This document shows, piece after piece, positions 26,401 to 37,700 of a DNA stretch of 64,000 nt. The translations under genes were made by a program, and so were the position numbers. The stretch's first letter is position 1, and every line of letters starts with the position of its first letter. The stretch is taken from assembly GCA_964007475.1 (NCBI GenBank), contig OZ023274.1, positions 33,649,491-33,713,490 of the forward strand, read 5' to 3'. This stretch comes from Hybos culiciformis. Lineage: Eukaryota; Arthropoda; Insecta; Diptera; Hybotidae. The notes beneath the pieces were generated by a model. The model saw only the letters and a list, made by a program, of their open reading frames with translations. It was not told where the DNA came from and did not search any database.

Positions 26401-28063
26401 TTTTTTTTTGTTGGAAGTTAATCTCATAGAACAAATATTTTTTGATAACCTAAGGGATTATGCATTTAAATTTAAATAAATGATTTTAGCACAATATTGT
26501 TTTAACTTATCATGTAGTGGTTAGTTAGCTACAAGTCAAGTTACAAGGAAAAAAATAACAACTTTAACATTCAGATATTTGATAATAATTATATTAATTG
26601 TAACAATTAGACTTACATTTTCTTATAAACGAAATTTTTTTTTAAATGAAATTAACAAAAAGTTCTTATTTTCGAATGAACAATTGACGTCAGAGGTTTT
26701 GCAATGTGGGAAGTTTGCCCAAGTTGAAAAAATCATCTCTATATTATAGTGTACAATGAACATGGGAGTTTAAACAAATCACTTTTATTATTTTAAAATT
26801 ATAAGTTATTCAAAAACATAAAGAAAATTAAAAAACACAATAATTTAATTTATTGAAGCATCATATCCACAATTGAATTATTTCCCTTTTTATTTTTCAT
26901 AACACCCTATGTGCGGTGATTATGTTTGTTTCTTCAAGTAATTTTTTTAAAAGGTCCTTTATAATTTAATTTAATGGCATTTCATCACTCAGGACAATGA
27001 TTATTAGGGAGAGAAAACAAAAGTGTCATACAGATAACAAGGATTTGAATTAAATTTTATTTATCTCTTCAATGTTATGCACTTCACTAAAATGATTTTG
27101 AAAATGAAAAGATTCTTATGTGTAGAAAGTTTAAAATTTAACTTATTGCATTATTTTAATGCAGAAATTTTGTTTTCGAAACTTAAATTAAACTTATTTG
27201 AATTGAATTATATTCTATCTTGGCGTTTTTTTTAATGTTGTACATTGTACAACGTATTCTGTAGGTTTTCCAATAAGTGTATAGATAAATATTTATTATT
27301 TATACATTAAATAGTTTTTCATTTAATTAAAAATTGTATAAATTTAAACACACTACTACTTAAATTACACTATTAATTTAAATAAATAAAGAAGTATCAC
27401 GAAAGCCTTCATTATGATACCCATTTTTCAAGTCCAAAATCAGAATAATTACTAAATTTTAATTAAAATTAAATATAAAGTTTTTTTATAGAAATACTTA
27501 CAGCAAATATTCGATTGAACAAAAATTTAGAGTTGAACCTACCTGGAACAAAAAAAATATTAAAAATTAATATGAAAAAAAAACAGCACAGCTATTTAGA
27601 AATTTTTTATTTTATTAATTTAAAATTTAGAGTCAGTTTGCACATAATACTTCCAAAAACAATCTTATTTGTTTAAGCATTATATTCTTTTAGTCCATGT
27701 TCCTTATATGCCATATAAATATATGTTTGTCCGTCATAGTTACTAAAACTATTTGCCAAATATATGAAATCTTGTTCACTTTATGATTTCGGCTTAAGAA
27801 GTAAGAAACAGCCTGCGAAAGTTATATATTATTTTCATACAACTTTCTTAGAATTTCGATGAATCAGTAGATTAGATAAAAATTCTTGGAATGTGTCTAA
27901 GAATTCAAACTGGGACCCGAAAATGGATTTCTATATCATAATTAGTACATGATTGTACGAGTAAAATACACGTAAAATATACATTATGTTAATTCAAAGA
28001 AACTAAAAAATGCATAGCTATCGATTGTGAAAAAAAGTGGAAATGTGGGTAACGAGCTCCATA

Positions 28064-28752
28064 TACGAGCCCTGCATCATAAGACCTCGTACGGGTTTTT
28101 TTTTTTGAGTTTGTTCTACTTTTTTTCAGTTTTCTCCAGTTTTGTATTTTTTTCGTTTAAACCAACCTTTTTTAGGAGTTTTTGGTCTTTATAAAAAAAA
28201 AAAATTTTTAAGTTAAATTTTGAGAAAAAAATTATTTTCCAAAAGTCTACTTTTTTTAAGGGCATCGCAGAAATTTTCGAAAGATGCATTTTGAAGGGCA
28301 TTTGGGAGTAGTTAATTTTAGCTTTTTGGGTTTTGTCGATAAAATAAAGGAGAGAGTCAAAAAACGCCTTTGAAAATCCAAAAAACAGGTCAAAAACGCG
28401 AAAAATAGCAATTTTGGCCTGTTTTTTGGAATTTCAAAGGCGTTTTTTGGCTCTCTCCTTTATTTTATCGCCAAAACCTAAAAAGCTAAAATTAACTACT
28501 CCCAAATGCCCTTCAAAATGCATCTTTCGAAAATTTCTGCGATGCCCACAAAAAAAGTTGAAAAAGTAGACTTTTGGAAAATAATTTTTTTCTCAAAATT
28601 TAACTTAAAAAAAATTTTTTTTTATAAAGACCAAAAACTCCTAAAAAAGGTTGGTTTAAACGAAAAAAATACAAAACTGGAGAAAACTGAAAAAAAGTAG
28701 AACAAACTCAAAAAAAAAAACCCGTACGAGGTCTTATTATGCAGGGCTCGTA
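28064..28752. mobile_element. Long foldback element (about 330-bp inverted arms)
   Basis: TACGAGCCCTGC at 28064 is mirrored by GCAGGGCTCGTA ending at 28752. The two arms remain complementary, with a few small indels, up to a short loop around 28391-28416. Mirrored open frames in the two arms are only a consequence of the symmetry. No clear target duplication is visible beyond the arms. A diverged single arm lies at about 545-690. Confidence 0.8.
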
Positions 28753-29005
28753 CTTCATTTGTAAGGTATTATTTATTCTATACAGTTTTGAAATTGCCGA
28801 ATAAAATTTTCGTATTATAAAAATATTTTATCAATTTAAATATTCTCTTGTTAACACAACAAATTTAATTTAATTCTAATTATTTTAGTCATGAACTTGC
28901 ACACATTTTAATCATTTTATGTACTTATAATGTCACGACATTTTTTTATATACTTTTATTGAAATAATAAAGCTAAATACGATTAGAACTCAAGTAGTTT
29001 TTAAA

Positions 29006-30733
29006 ATGTCACGGAAATTGACAATTGTATTAATGCAAATTTTATTTCAATTTATATTAGCTAATAATTGTTACAAATTTAATTTAATAGACTTAATCAT
29101 TTCATATAAAATTAAAACTATAGTTTTATTCAAAAATTCTTTCACAGAAAGTAATTCTTCATTTTTGGATGCTATAAATTTTGTACCAAAAATTTTAATT
29201 TCATCTAGAAAAGAAGAACAATTTGAAATTGTATTTAAATTTGAAAAAACATTTCTCGCTATTTTTGAATACAATAATTCAAAAAAACAAAATGAAATAT
29301 TATTAAAAATTTTAAATAAAACTCTGAAACGTATTCATTCAGCAAAAATAATTTTTTTTATCAATCAATCAGAAAGCAATACCTTGATTTTGGATATTTT
29401 TAATTGGTGTAAATTGAAAAAATTTCTTAATGTTATAATATGGATAAATAATGATAATGAAAATTCTGATCAGATTTTCACATATTTGCTTTACCCAAAT
29501 TTTCAAATAATTGAAATGGAAAATTTCAATGAAGTTTTTCCCGATAAATTAAAAAATTTGTATAAAAGTTCAATAAAATTTTTAGCATATCGTGAAGTTC
29601 CAAATTATTATCGATTTGGTTTGAATAATAGCCAAATTACAGGCTACAACTATTACTTTTTTAATGAATTCATAAAATTTGTTAATGCGACCTGGGAGAT
29701 AAATGATTCGACTAAGTTAAATAGTATTACAAGCATAATTAAGCTATTTAATAATAATGAAATTGATATATTACTTAATGATGTTCTATTGCATGATCAA
29801 TATTTTATTAATAATGTTGCATTTGTTTATCCAGAAGAAATTGGTAATTCAGTATTATTAGTTCCTTGCAGTCCTAATGTAAATCCATTTCGATATACAA
29901 TAATGTCATTTAAATGGAAATGCTGGTTAAGCATATTATTATTATTAATATTCGCAACAATAGCTGATGCCTTTACAAAAAATTGTACATTGAAAATTTC
30001 TGAAATTAGCGAATCATGGTTAAAAGTATTTTGCGCCTTAATGTATGTATCATTATGGAATTTTAAATTCCAAAGAGTTTCTGTATCAATTATAAATATT
30101 ATTCTTATACTGAGTGGTTTCATATTATCAAATTTTTATTCAGCTTTTTTATCCAGTTTTTATACATCTAATCCACATGAAACTGACATAAATACATGGG
30201 ATGATTTAAAAGAATCAAATATCAAAATAATGACAACTGATTTATTTGAGAGTTCTTTAAAATATTTCATAGATGACCTTCACTTAACTTCTGACTCACT
30301 TTATGTAACAAATTATAAAGAGTATTTCGAATGTAGATTAAACCTTAACATTTCGTATGCTTATAATGTTCGAATAGAAAGAGCCGAACTAGCCAATATG
30401 CAGCAAGAATATTTGAATGAATGTTTATTAAGAATAAGTGCAATTGAAACTGGTTATAAATTAAACACATTTGTAACTGCAATCGATTGTCCATATTTGG
30501 ATAAATTAAACGTGTATATTTTAAAAATCAGAGAAAGCGGATTGGATAATAAATGGAAAATTGATAGTGTCGATGAAGGATATAGACGAAGAGTTTTGCC
30601 TAGATTAGCAACAGATGAAAAACTATCACAAATAACTTTAAATCATTTTTTAATACCTTGGATTATATTAATTTGTGGCATAAGCTTAGCAGGTGTAATT
30701 TTTTTATGGGAATTGTGGAAGTCGAATAAATAA
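29006..30733 (+). CDS. Divergent ionotropic receptor (IR), intronless
   Basis: A 575-residue chemosensory ligand-gated channel subunit of the insect IR family, related to ionotropic glutamate receptors. An N-terminal hydrophobic signal (MSRKLTIVLMQILFQFILAN) is followed by a short, poorly conserved extracellular region. The first ligand-binding half lies around residues 190-290. TM1 is near 304-325 (CWLSILLLLIFATIADAF), the pore region near 337-352 (SWLKVFCALMYVSLW), TM2 near 358-383, the second ligand-binding half near 390-545, and TM3 near 549-570 (FLIPWIILICGISLAGVIFL), with a very short cytoplasmic tail. Length and layout match full-length IRs. The single exon and high divergence fit the species-specific taste-type IRs rather than the conserved antennal ones. 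The stop overlaps AATAAATAAA, a possible polyadenylation signal. It lies antisense within a long intron of the inferred large minus-strand gene. The frame is intact, so it is probably functional. Confidence 0.88.
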   Translation: MSRKLTIVLMQILFQFILANNCYKFNLIDLIISYKIKTIVLFKNSFTESNSSFLDAINFVPKILISSRKEEQFEIVFKFEKTFLAIFEYNNSKKQNEILLKILNKTLKRIHSAKIIFFINQSESNTLILDIFNWCKLKKFLNVIIWINNDNENSDQIFTYLLYPNFQIIEMENFNEVFPDKLKNLYKSSIKFLAYREVPNYYRFGLNNSQITGYNYYFFNEFIKFVNATWEINDSTKLNSITSIIKLFNNNEIDILLNDVLLHDQYFINNVAFVYPEEIGNSVLLVPCSPNVNPFRYTIMSFKWKCWLSILLLLIFATIADAFTKNCTLKISEISESWLKVFCALMYVSLWNFKFQRVSVSIINIILILSGFILSNFYSAFLSSFYTSNPHETDINTWDDLKESNIKIMTTDLFESSLKYFIDDLHLTSDSLYVTNYKEYFECRLNLNISYAYNVRIERAELANMQQEYLNECLLRISAIETGYKLNTFVTAIDCPYLDKLNVYILKIRESGLDNKWKIDSVDEGYRRRVLPRLATDEKLSQITLNHFLIPWIILICGISLAGVIFLWELWKSNK

Positions 30734-31558
30734 AATACGAAGATCAATTGTATTGAGTTATTGAAAATTTAAAAAAAAAAAAAAAACTAAATTAGAATGA
30801 AAAGAAAGTATAAATACATTTACTTATACCTTGTTCCCAGCTTAAAATATTTCCGGAAAAAAGAGTGGTAATCTTCACTTCTAAAAGTACTTTTCGTATT
30901 TGAGAAGTGCAAAGAATTTGAGACTTCTACAAAAAAAAATGTTTTAATTAATCCTTTTTATCAAATCTAATACTAAATTTAAAAAAAAATAAAATTTTAA
31001 ATAAACAAAATTTTATAGTATTTCCACACTTATAAAAATGTCATAAAAGCAAATACTTTACGTACGCATTATGTTATTTAATTAGATTTTTTAAAATTCA
31101 GTGATTTAATAAAAATTAAACTACTTTTATTATTCAAAAAAATTTATTGTGTACATTTCGAAGTTGATTAATTTATAATTTAACATCGATGAGTGAAATG
31201 AAGTCCATCCACATTAAGTCAATTTAATATATAAGATACTTTTGATCTGATAATTCCAATAAAAAATATTTCCACATGAAGAATTAAAAATTGCTTGTAT
31301 ACATATTTACTCGAATGTGTTTTCTTAAATTTAATTAAATTATATACTCGCCAAAAGATCAATCAATTTATTAAATTGAATATTCAACTTGATTATTATT
31401 TGCACATATGTTTTTTCAACTAATTTGTACACTTAATTTAATTAATTATCATAATAAAGAAAAATTGCATTAATTTATTTGAACAAAACAAAAAAAAATT
31501 CTTTAAATATTATGATCAATTTCAGGCAAAAAAAAACTTAAATAATATACTTAACCTA
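30734..31558. other. Downstream of the IR gene, no gene seen
   Basis: AT-rich; no open frame or repeat recognised before the TIR element at 31559. Confidence 0.5.
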
Positions 31559-32303
31559 CACAGAAAAAAATTTGCTCGTACTAATAACTAAATAATTCGT
31601 TAAAATCAACGAAAAATTCGTTATTTTGGCTACAACGAACATTTCGTTGAAAAAAGCTCGTAGTTCGTTAAAAAAGTTCGTTATACCCCAAAACCAAAAA
31701 CCTTTCAAATTCTTCAGCAAAAACACCGCAAATACGAAAGAAAAAATTTACTAGACTAAATTTTTTTTTTATTTATTTATAATTTTTTATTTATTTTTTT
31801 TTTATTTTTTTTTTTTGTTTTTTATTTTTTTTAATTTTTTTTTATTTTTTTTTTATTTTTATTTTTTTTTATTTATTTTTTTTTTTATTTTTTTTTTTTT
31901 ATTTTATTTATTTTTTTATTTCTGTTTCTATTTTTTTTATTTATTTTTTAAATTTTTTTATTTAATTTTTTTTTAATAATTTTTTTTATGCCCGCTTGTG
32001 GCTTCGAACCACTGTCCTAAACATTGCAATCCATCAACTCTGCCACTGAGCTATGAACTAAATTTACGGCAATGTGTAAAATGGAAAATATAAGTTCTGT
32101 ATGGATTGAAATTTTTGTTTCCCGTATTTAACGATAACGAACTTTTTTAACGAGTACTAAAAATGAAAAAAATGTTCGTAATAAGAAAATAATCGAAATG
32201 TACGTTACAAAAACGTAATTATTCATTATTTTTCGTTATCTTAACGAGAATGTCATTAACGAACTTTTTTGACGTAATGAGTACGAGCAAATTTTTTTCT
32301 GTG
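31559..32303. mobile_element. Tc1/mariner-like TIR element (745 bp) with internal T-rich core
   Basis: The ends CACAGAAAAAAATTTGCTCG and CGAGCAAATTTTTTTCTGTG are exact inverted repeats and continue to GTACT/AGTAC (24 bp or more). They are flanked by TA on each side, the usual mariner-type duplication. The motif TTCGTTA/TAACGAA recurs inside both arms. The core at 31760-31990 is nearly pure T with A interruptions. No transposase is present. A tRNA-like sequence lies inside. Confidence 0.75.
31990..32056 (-). ncRNA. tRNA-like sequence (Pol III boxes A and B), not a functional tRNA
   Basis: The minus strand has TAGCTCAGTGGCAGAG, a good box A, and 32 bases later GGTTCGAAGCC, a near-perfect box B. 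GTGG/CCAC flanks the T-loop. The would-be anticodon stem does not pair and the acceptor arm ends are not complementary, so this is a tRNA-derived relic or SINE head rather than a working tRNA. Confidence 0.6.
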
Positions 32304-33283
32304 TAGGATGAAAAGCCATTTACGGGTGGTCTTAATGTAGTACACACATGACTTCCTTTGTACCACAGAAAGTAGTACTTCGGTAGTTTTGATACTCAAT
32401 AAGACTGAAGGTGCCTTTTTTATAAATTTTTTTTATCATAATGGCAATTAGTACTATCAGACACCTTCCGCTAATAAAAGCAGAAACTTTTTTTAATTAT
32501 TAGTTACTCTCGTAGGTAGCTTTTTATTAGTTGTCCAAAAAACCGTAAGTAGACTTAATATAATGTAAATGCTTAAGTAGTTCCGCTTCATCGGCTTGGT
32601 TTAAACTAGAATGTGATTTAATTTTTTAAATAATCCTGCTTACCTTTCTTACTGACTTTTTGTTTCAACATTTTTCATTAAATTTATATTTTGTGCAAAT
32701 TTAAGATTTTTTTTTAAATTAATTAATTTTTTAATTACAATTATAAAGTGAATTCATATAGTAATTCTCACTTCGATTCGAATTGGATATAAATTATTTT
32801 TTATTTCTCGATTTTGACTATTATTTTTCTATTAAAATTTATGGCAATATTTTTAAAAATTTTATTTTTAAATTTTTCATGATTCACGTAATTTTATCAA
32901 TTTTTTTTAAGTAATTTATAATTTTTCGACCATTAAAAAAGAAAGAAGAAATAATCTCCGATTTAAAATTAATTTTTCTTCTTAATATATTTTCAATTTT
33001 TACCAAAAATATATGACACTCCTATCCTTGAACTTTTCAACTTTCTTTTATGTGTAAGACAAGTTATTTAAAAAAAATAAATAGTATAAACAAAACTATT
33101 GGCGGCAAGAAAATTCTATTAAAAAATAAAAAAACGTAAACCGAACACTTTGAAATCGAATCGAATTTGAAAAAATACTGAGAAAATTCAATAATAAAAA
33201 ATAAAAATTTATTTAATTTAGAAAAAATGTAAATTTCATAAAACGATCTAGACTTGATAGAATCGTTCAATAATAGGTATACC
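32304..33283. other. No gene seen
   Basis: A GC-normal patch at 32330-32600 includes GACTGAAGGTGCC, also present as CTGAAGGTGCC near 53548. Otherwise AT-rich. Confidence 0.4.
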
Positions 33284-34321
33284 CAGTGGTGTTATCTAAA
33301 TGTTTTATCAACCGGTACGTATTTTTTTTATAATTTTATAAAATTTTATAATGTTATAAAAACATTTATTTTTTATATCTATAGTGAAAAATAATCTATT
33401 TGCCTCTGAAATGTAGTTTCTATCTATGGTATTTTGGAAGCTTTCACTGTAGTTCCGTAGGCTAAAGTTCGAGAATGTCAGACGACCGCGGGGTAGCACC
33501 ACGCTGAGATTAAATAATGTTATTAAGAGCAGCTCCACTGAGCTTCAATAAATTTTTTTTGACCAGGTCTAGGCTGAGTTTCAACAGTTTCCTTTCTCGT
33601 TCCAGTTTTACTACATTTTGATGCAAAAATGAAAAAAATCATCCAAAATTTTGTTTTATCTTCATATTCGTATAAATTGCGAAATATCTAATTTTATAAA
33701 ATTTAAATACATAATAATGTCTTTATGGGAATTACTACTTTACCTCTATTATTTAATATTTTTAAAAAACTAATATGACAAGAACTTACTTAAATTAATT
33801 TACCGTGAATACGAATAGATTTTCGAATCAGTATCAGCAACAAAGCAAACCACATAGATCAAAATTTACCAATTTTTTCAAATAAAAATCAGTACTACGC
33901 TTCAGTTTAAATTTTAATTTATCTTGGTAGGTATACAAATCATTACATTTAATGTGAATGTTGAATTCTAGTGAGACTTTGTGAATTCGAAAAATGCTAT
34001 GCCTAGACAACAACTATTTGTTTTTTTTGGAACATAAACTTAAAAATAAAAAACTTGAGCTTATTTCAATATTTTTTTCAAAAAATATATGACAATTTCA
34101 TATTGAGAAAATATTTTAATTTCGAAGTTATTTTCATTTTATCAGAGATAACCAACGATTTTCATTGTATTGTCCAAAATCTTATTTAAAGTGAAAGCTC
34201 GCATGAAACTCGGGTTATTTTTAATCAATGAAACTTGCTTTAACAACCGGTACGGAGTTGTTACTCTTTTTTAGCAACCGGTACGGCCGTATCGGACCGT
34301 ACCGGCTAGATAACACCACTG
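33284..34321. mobile_element. Non-autonomous hAT-like DNA transposon (1,038 bp) with perfect target duplication
   Basis: The ends CAGTGGTGTTATCTA and TAGATAACACCACTG are perfect 15-bp inverted repeats. They are flanked on both sides by GGTATACC (33276-33283 and 34322-34329), an exact 8-bp duplication. The CAGNGGTG start is typical of hAT ends. Inside, the motif ACCGGTACGG recurs near both ends, and CCGTATCGGACCGTACCGG near 34288 is palindromic. No intact transposase is present. Confidence 0.85.
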
Positions 34322-34329
34322 GGTATACC

Positions 34330-35090
34330 TACACTATAATAATCTGAATGTTTATATATTATTTAAGCGACACTAATTGTATTTTGAATTAAGTATCAAA
34401 TTCTTTACAAATTATTAAACAACCATTTTCACAACTTAGAAGTTTCTTATCAATCAACTTAAATTCTAGTTAATATAATTCTTTATTGCACTTCCTTAGT
34501 TTTAAAGAATGAGATTAAGTATACTTCCAGGGAATTGCTTAGGCAGAATTTTTTAATTCAATAATTATTTGACTTAATTTTGCATTCGAAAGTATAAAAA
34601 TTTGTGATAATAAATTTAATTCTATTACAAATTCACAAAACTCATAAGGTATTTTATATTTCAAATTTTATTGATGCTGTACAATTTGCAAAAAAGTTGG
34701 TTAGTCATTTGTAACAAAATATTACTTAAATAATACCTTCAGAAATGTTCCAATAACAAAAATACTAAATAAAATAATATATATTGTTGAAAATTTATAA
34801 GACTTCATAAAGCTTTTGTCGTTCCATATTATTTTCTATATATATAAGATTTAAAAAAGTATAGTAGTTATATTTTAATTTTTTTCAGTAACAATTTATG
34901 TTTATTAATTAGTTGTAGTTCTAATTAAAATTTTTTTTTTATGTGAAATGACTTTAATAAACATAATGTCATAGATATATTATTAATGATGTCAAAAAGA
35001 AATTTATAAAATATTATTCTGTTTGACACATAATATTTAACCATACACTAAATTGCAATCATATAAAAAATCAATAGGGAGAGAAAATAG
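34330..35090. other. No gene seen
   Basis: Featureless AT-rich DNA between the hAT element and the 125-bp tandem duplication. Confidence 0.5.
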
Positions 35091-35340
35091 ATGGCAATTT
35101 AGAATAATTTAAGCTTAGTTAGATCTTGAAAGCAAGTAAGACGCTATAAAAATATTCTAAGACAAAGTTAATTTTCCTAACATAATTGCATTAGTCTTCT
35201 CTAATTTTAATTTAGATGGCAATTTAGAATAATTTAAGCGTAGTTAGATCTTAAAAGCAAGTAAGACGCCATAAAAATATTCTAAGACAAAGTTAATGTT
35301 CCTAACATAATTGCATTAGTCTTCTCTAATTTTAAGCATT
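35091..35340. repeat. 125-bp tandem duplication
   Basis: ATGGCAATTTAGAATAATTT begins at 35091 and again at 35216. The two 125-bp copies differ at about five positions (for example AAGCTTAG/AAGCGTAG and GACGCTAT/GACGCCAT), so the duplication is fairly recent. Confidence 0.9.
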
Positions 35341-35635
35341 CAATTTGTAATGAGTTTTATCTCAAATTTTTCTCTCAAAATAAACTTTGATAATACCAAA
35401 AAAGATTTATTCTCCAAAACCTCTAGAGATTTGATTTACTCAATTACAATTTTATTTATTTATATATTTTTTTATGAATTAAATGAACCATATTTTAGTA
35501 TAGAAAGGATTTTATTAATAAATAAATCAATATTTATCTTTTGTAAAAATATATAAATTGTAAAAGAAGTTCAATACAATAAAATCATCTATTTTATTTT
35601 ATTTATTTTTTTAAAGACGAAAAGAGAAAATAGAA

Positions 35636-36230
35636 AAAAAAATTTAAGTTACAGGATTTTATTATTTAAATACGTACTAAAAAGTAGAAAATAAAACAAT
35701 ATAATTTCCCAATCCAAGAAAATAATTTTTTATTTTATAAAATTTATTGGCATGCATAAATATTTAACTAAAAATTAAAATAATATAAAATACATTTTTT
35801 TTTAAGTTCCTACAATCAATTTAGACCGTTCGCTCGGACAACATTTTTGATCGAAATCCATTTTTTTTAAATCCACTAAAACTAACTTTAATTTGAGATT
35901 ATAAAATCCAACCAATCAGTAATAATATATTTTTTTATTTTCTGTTCTTAAAATACATATAGAAATATAGTGAATGTGAATTTGCAATTAACTTTTGACT
36001 AACTTCCTCTGAACTGACTATTCTTTAATTTTAAATGCACATTGTAGTTTTAAAAAAAAAAAATTTTTAGTTACCGGCAAAACTGCTTTATCGACGACTT
36101 GGATCTGATGAAATATTCTACTGTCACCGGAAATAAGGGTCTGTGCAAAATTTCAGCTAAAGATTTGATGACAAACATACAAACGCACAGAATTTGTGTT
36201 CTAAATGAAATCGTGTAATAAATTTCTACA
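35636..36230. repeat. Dispersed repeat, copy A
   Basis: It shares with 42744-44240, in the same order: TTTAAGTTACA, TTATTATTTAAATA, GTACTAAAAAGTAGAAAAT and AATCCAAGAAA; then CGAAATCCATTTTT; then GTTAC(C/A)G and TACCGGAAATA-like sequence; ending AATTTGTGTT followed by AAATAAAATCGTGTA-like DNA. The length and the lack of coding suggest an unclassified non-autonomous element. Confidence 0.6.
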
Positions 36231-36804
36231 GTATACTTTAAGCGTATTAATGGAAAATCAAGGAAATTTTTATTTTCTTTATTATTTGATATACGAGTAT
36301 AAAGGAATATTATTTATGTGCGAGATACTCGTTTTCAAAGTGCTAGAAAAAAAAGTTTTTATATGTGATTTAATCATTTAATAGTCTTTTACACTATCAC
36401 CTTCAGTATCCGATACAGTATGTCGATACTAAATTTTTGAATCTTCTTTTTTTCGTCTGTGAGCTATTGAATACAAAATATTTTGTCCGGAACATTAATA
36501 ATGTAGTTAAAAAATATTTAAAAAAAATAAATCATGCTAGACATATTATAGATATACACTATACTGTACAGTCATACTATCATACCTATCCCACCTACAG
36601 TATCCTAAATACTCTATCCGACACAGAATCACAAAACAGTATCCTCAGTAGACAGCATATATAGTCTCCTCACTTAAAAGAGTTTTACAACTTTTTCATC
36701 TATTTTAGAAAAAAAAGAAAAATTTAAAACTGCGTCAAACAAAGAAAATGTCCTTCAGGTAAGTATTTTTTTGTATGTAATAATATTGTGAAAATATATT
36801 GTAA

Positions 36805-37071
36805 AAAAATAAGTTAAAAACGAGTTTTCCAAAAAACTGAGGCCAGGCCGCATGAAAAAGTAGAAAATAACTTTTTCTTCACACACAGAGGTGGACTCAG
36901 ATTTTTTGATTGGGACGTAAGTGATTTGATTCATGAAGACAAAGAATATTCAAGAGAAATGTCCCAATCAAAAAATCTGAGTCCACCTCTGTGTGTGAAG
37001 AAAAAGTTATTTTCTACTTTTCATGCGGCCTGGCCTCAGTTTTTTGGAAAACTCGTTTTTAACTTATTTTT
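36805..37071. repeat. Near-perfect inverted repeat, about 111-bp arms, 44-bp loop
   Basis: Left arm 36805-36916 and right arm 36961-37071 are reverse complements apart from one or two single-base indels. They include the higher-GC core CTGAGGCCAGGCCGCATG. A transcript would fold into a long hairpin. A 158-codon open frame runs through the right arm (36926-37402), but it reads repeat DNA and is not counted as a gene. Confidence 0.85.
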
Positions 37072-37159
37072 ATTTTCTGCCTTTTTCACGTTAACTAAAT
37101 TGTTATTATGTGCTGCATGGATGTTTGAAAACAATTTTATGACTAATCATATCGATAAA

Positions 37160-37700
37160 ATTTTTCCGATGATTTTTCCGCTTTTTCGGGTTTTCCATGG
37201 AGTTTTCTGCAAAAGCAACTTTATGCAACTCATTTCGCTCTACAACTTTGTCTCAGGTTGCAAAACGCTCAAACGCTTCCTTGGTCGGAAAAACTCCGGA
37301 AAAGCGTTTTACATGAATTTTCTTCAATTTTTTCTGCAAGTTTTCACCATTGTCGGAGAGAAAGTAATGATGCCAGTTGATAGGGAACTTGATCCTGCAT
37401 AATTTACAAAACTTTTTTACCGCAAAATTTTCCGGAAAAGTCGGAAAATTTCGGCAAATTTTTTCGGAAAAATCCTAAAACGGATTTATCACTACTCAAA
37501 TTTGTACCAAATTTTCAAATGATTTTTCCCGATTTTCCGGGTTTTCCATGGAAATTTCCGGTTCAAATTTTGATAGCTTCAATTGTCACGCGACATGAAC
37601 CTGTGTGCCAAATTTCAGCTCGCTGTGATGACGAAAAGTGGTCTACGAGAGTGTCGAAAATAGTAAAGAAATATATAAACAGACAAATTACTTTACGAGT
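37160..37700. repeat. Internally repeated segment, probable old mobile-element DNA
   Basis: GATTTTTCC, GGGTTTTCCATGGA and TTCCGG recur at 37168-37205 and 37517-37560, with TCCGGAAAA motifs between. The end (TGAACCTGTGTGCCAAATTT, then CAGCTCGCTGTGATGACGAA, then AAACAGACAAATTACTTTACG) resembles the 3' ends of common insect dispersed repeats. No protein match is evident. Confidence 0.5.

Larger units (their letters stand above)
11423..28063. other. 16.6-kb gene-poor intron
   Basis: Uniformly AT-rich, with poly-A/T runs throughout. The extreme is 18050-18950, almost only A and T. Apart from the (ATT)n microsatellite, the (TAAA)n tail at 17.3 kb and a weak 17-bp inverted repeat (TATGTTAGTCATTATCAT near 15880; ATGATAATGACATAGCATA near 16017) I see no gene or element. 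The few frames of 60-80 codons are Phe/Lys/Asn/Ile-rich noise. Confidence 0.55.

Noticed and set aside
28116..28700. Two near-identical 61-64-residue frames on opposite strands
   Set aside because: They are the mirror images of each other created by the foldback arms.
31990..32056. Functional tRNA (an Ala-like TGC loop)
   Set aside because: Anticodon and acceptor stems do not pair; kept only as a tRNA-like relic.
33308..33538. 76-residue minus-strand frame inside the hAT element as transposase remnant
   Set aside because: No hAT transposase motif (such as the C-terminal dimerisation region) can be seen.
36926..37402. 158-codon plus-strand open frame
   Set aside because: It starts in the hairpin loop and reads through the inverted-repeat arm and repeated TTTTCCGG DNA; no domain or codon bias.
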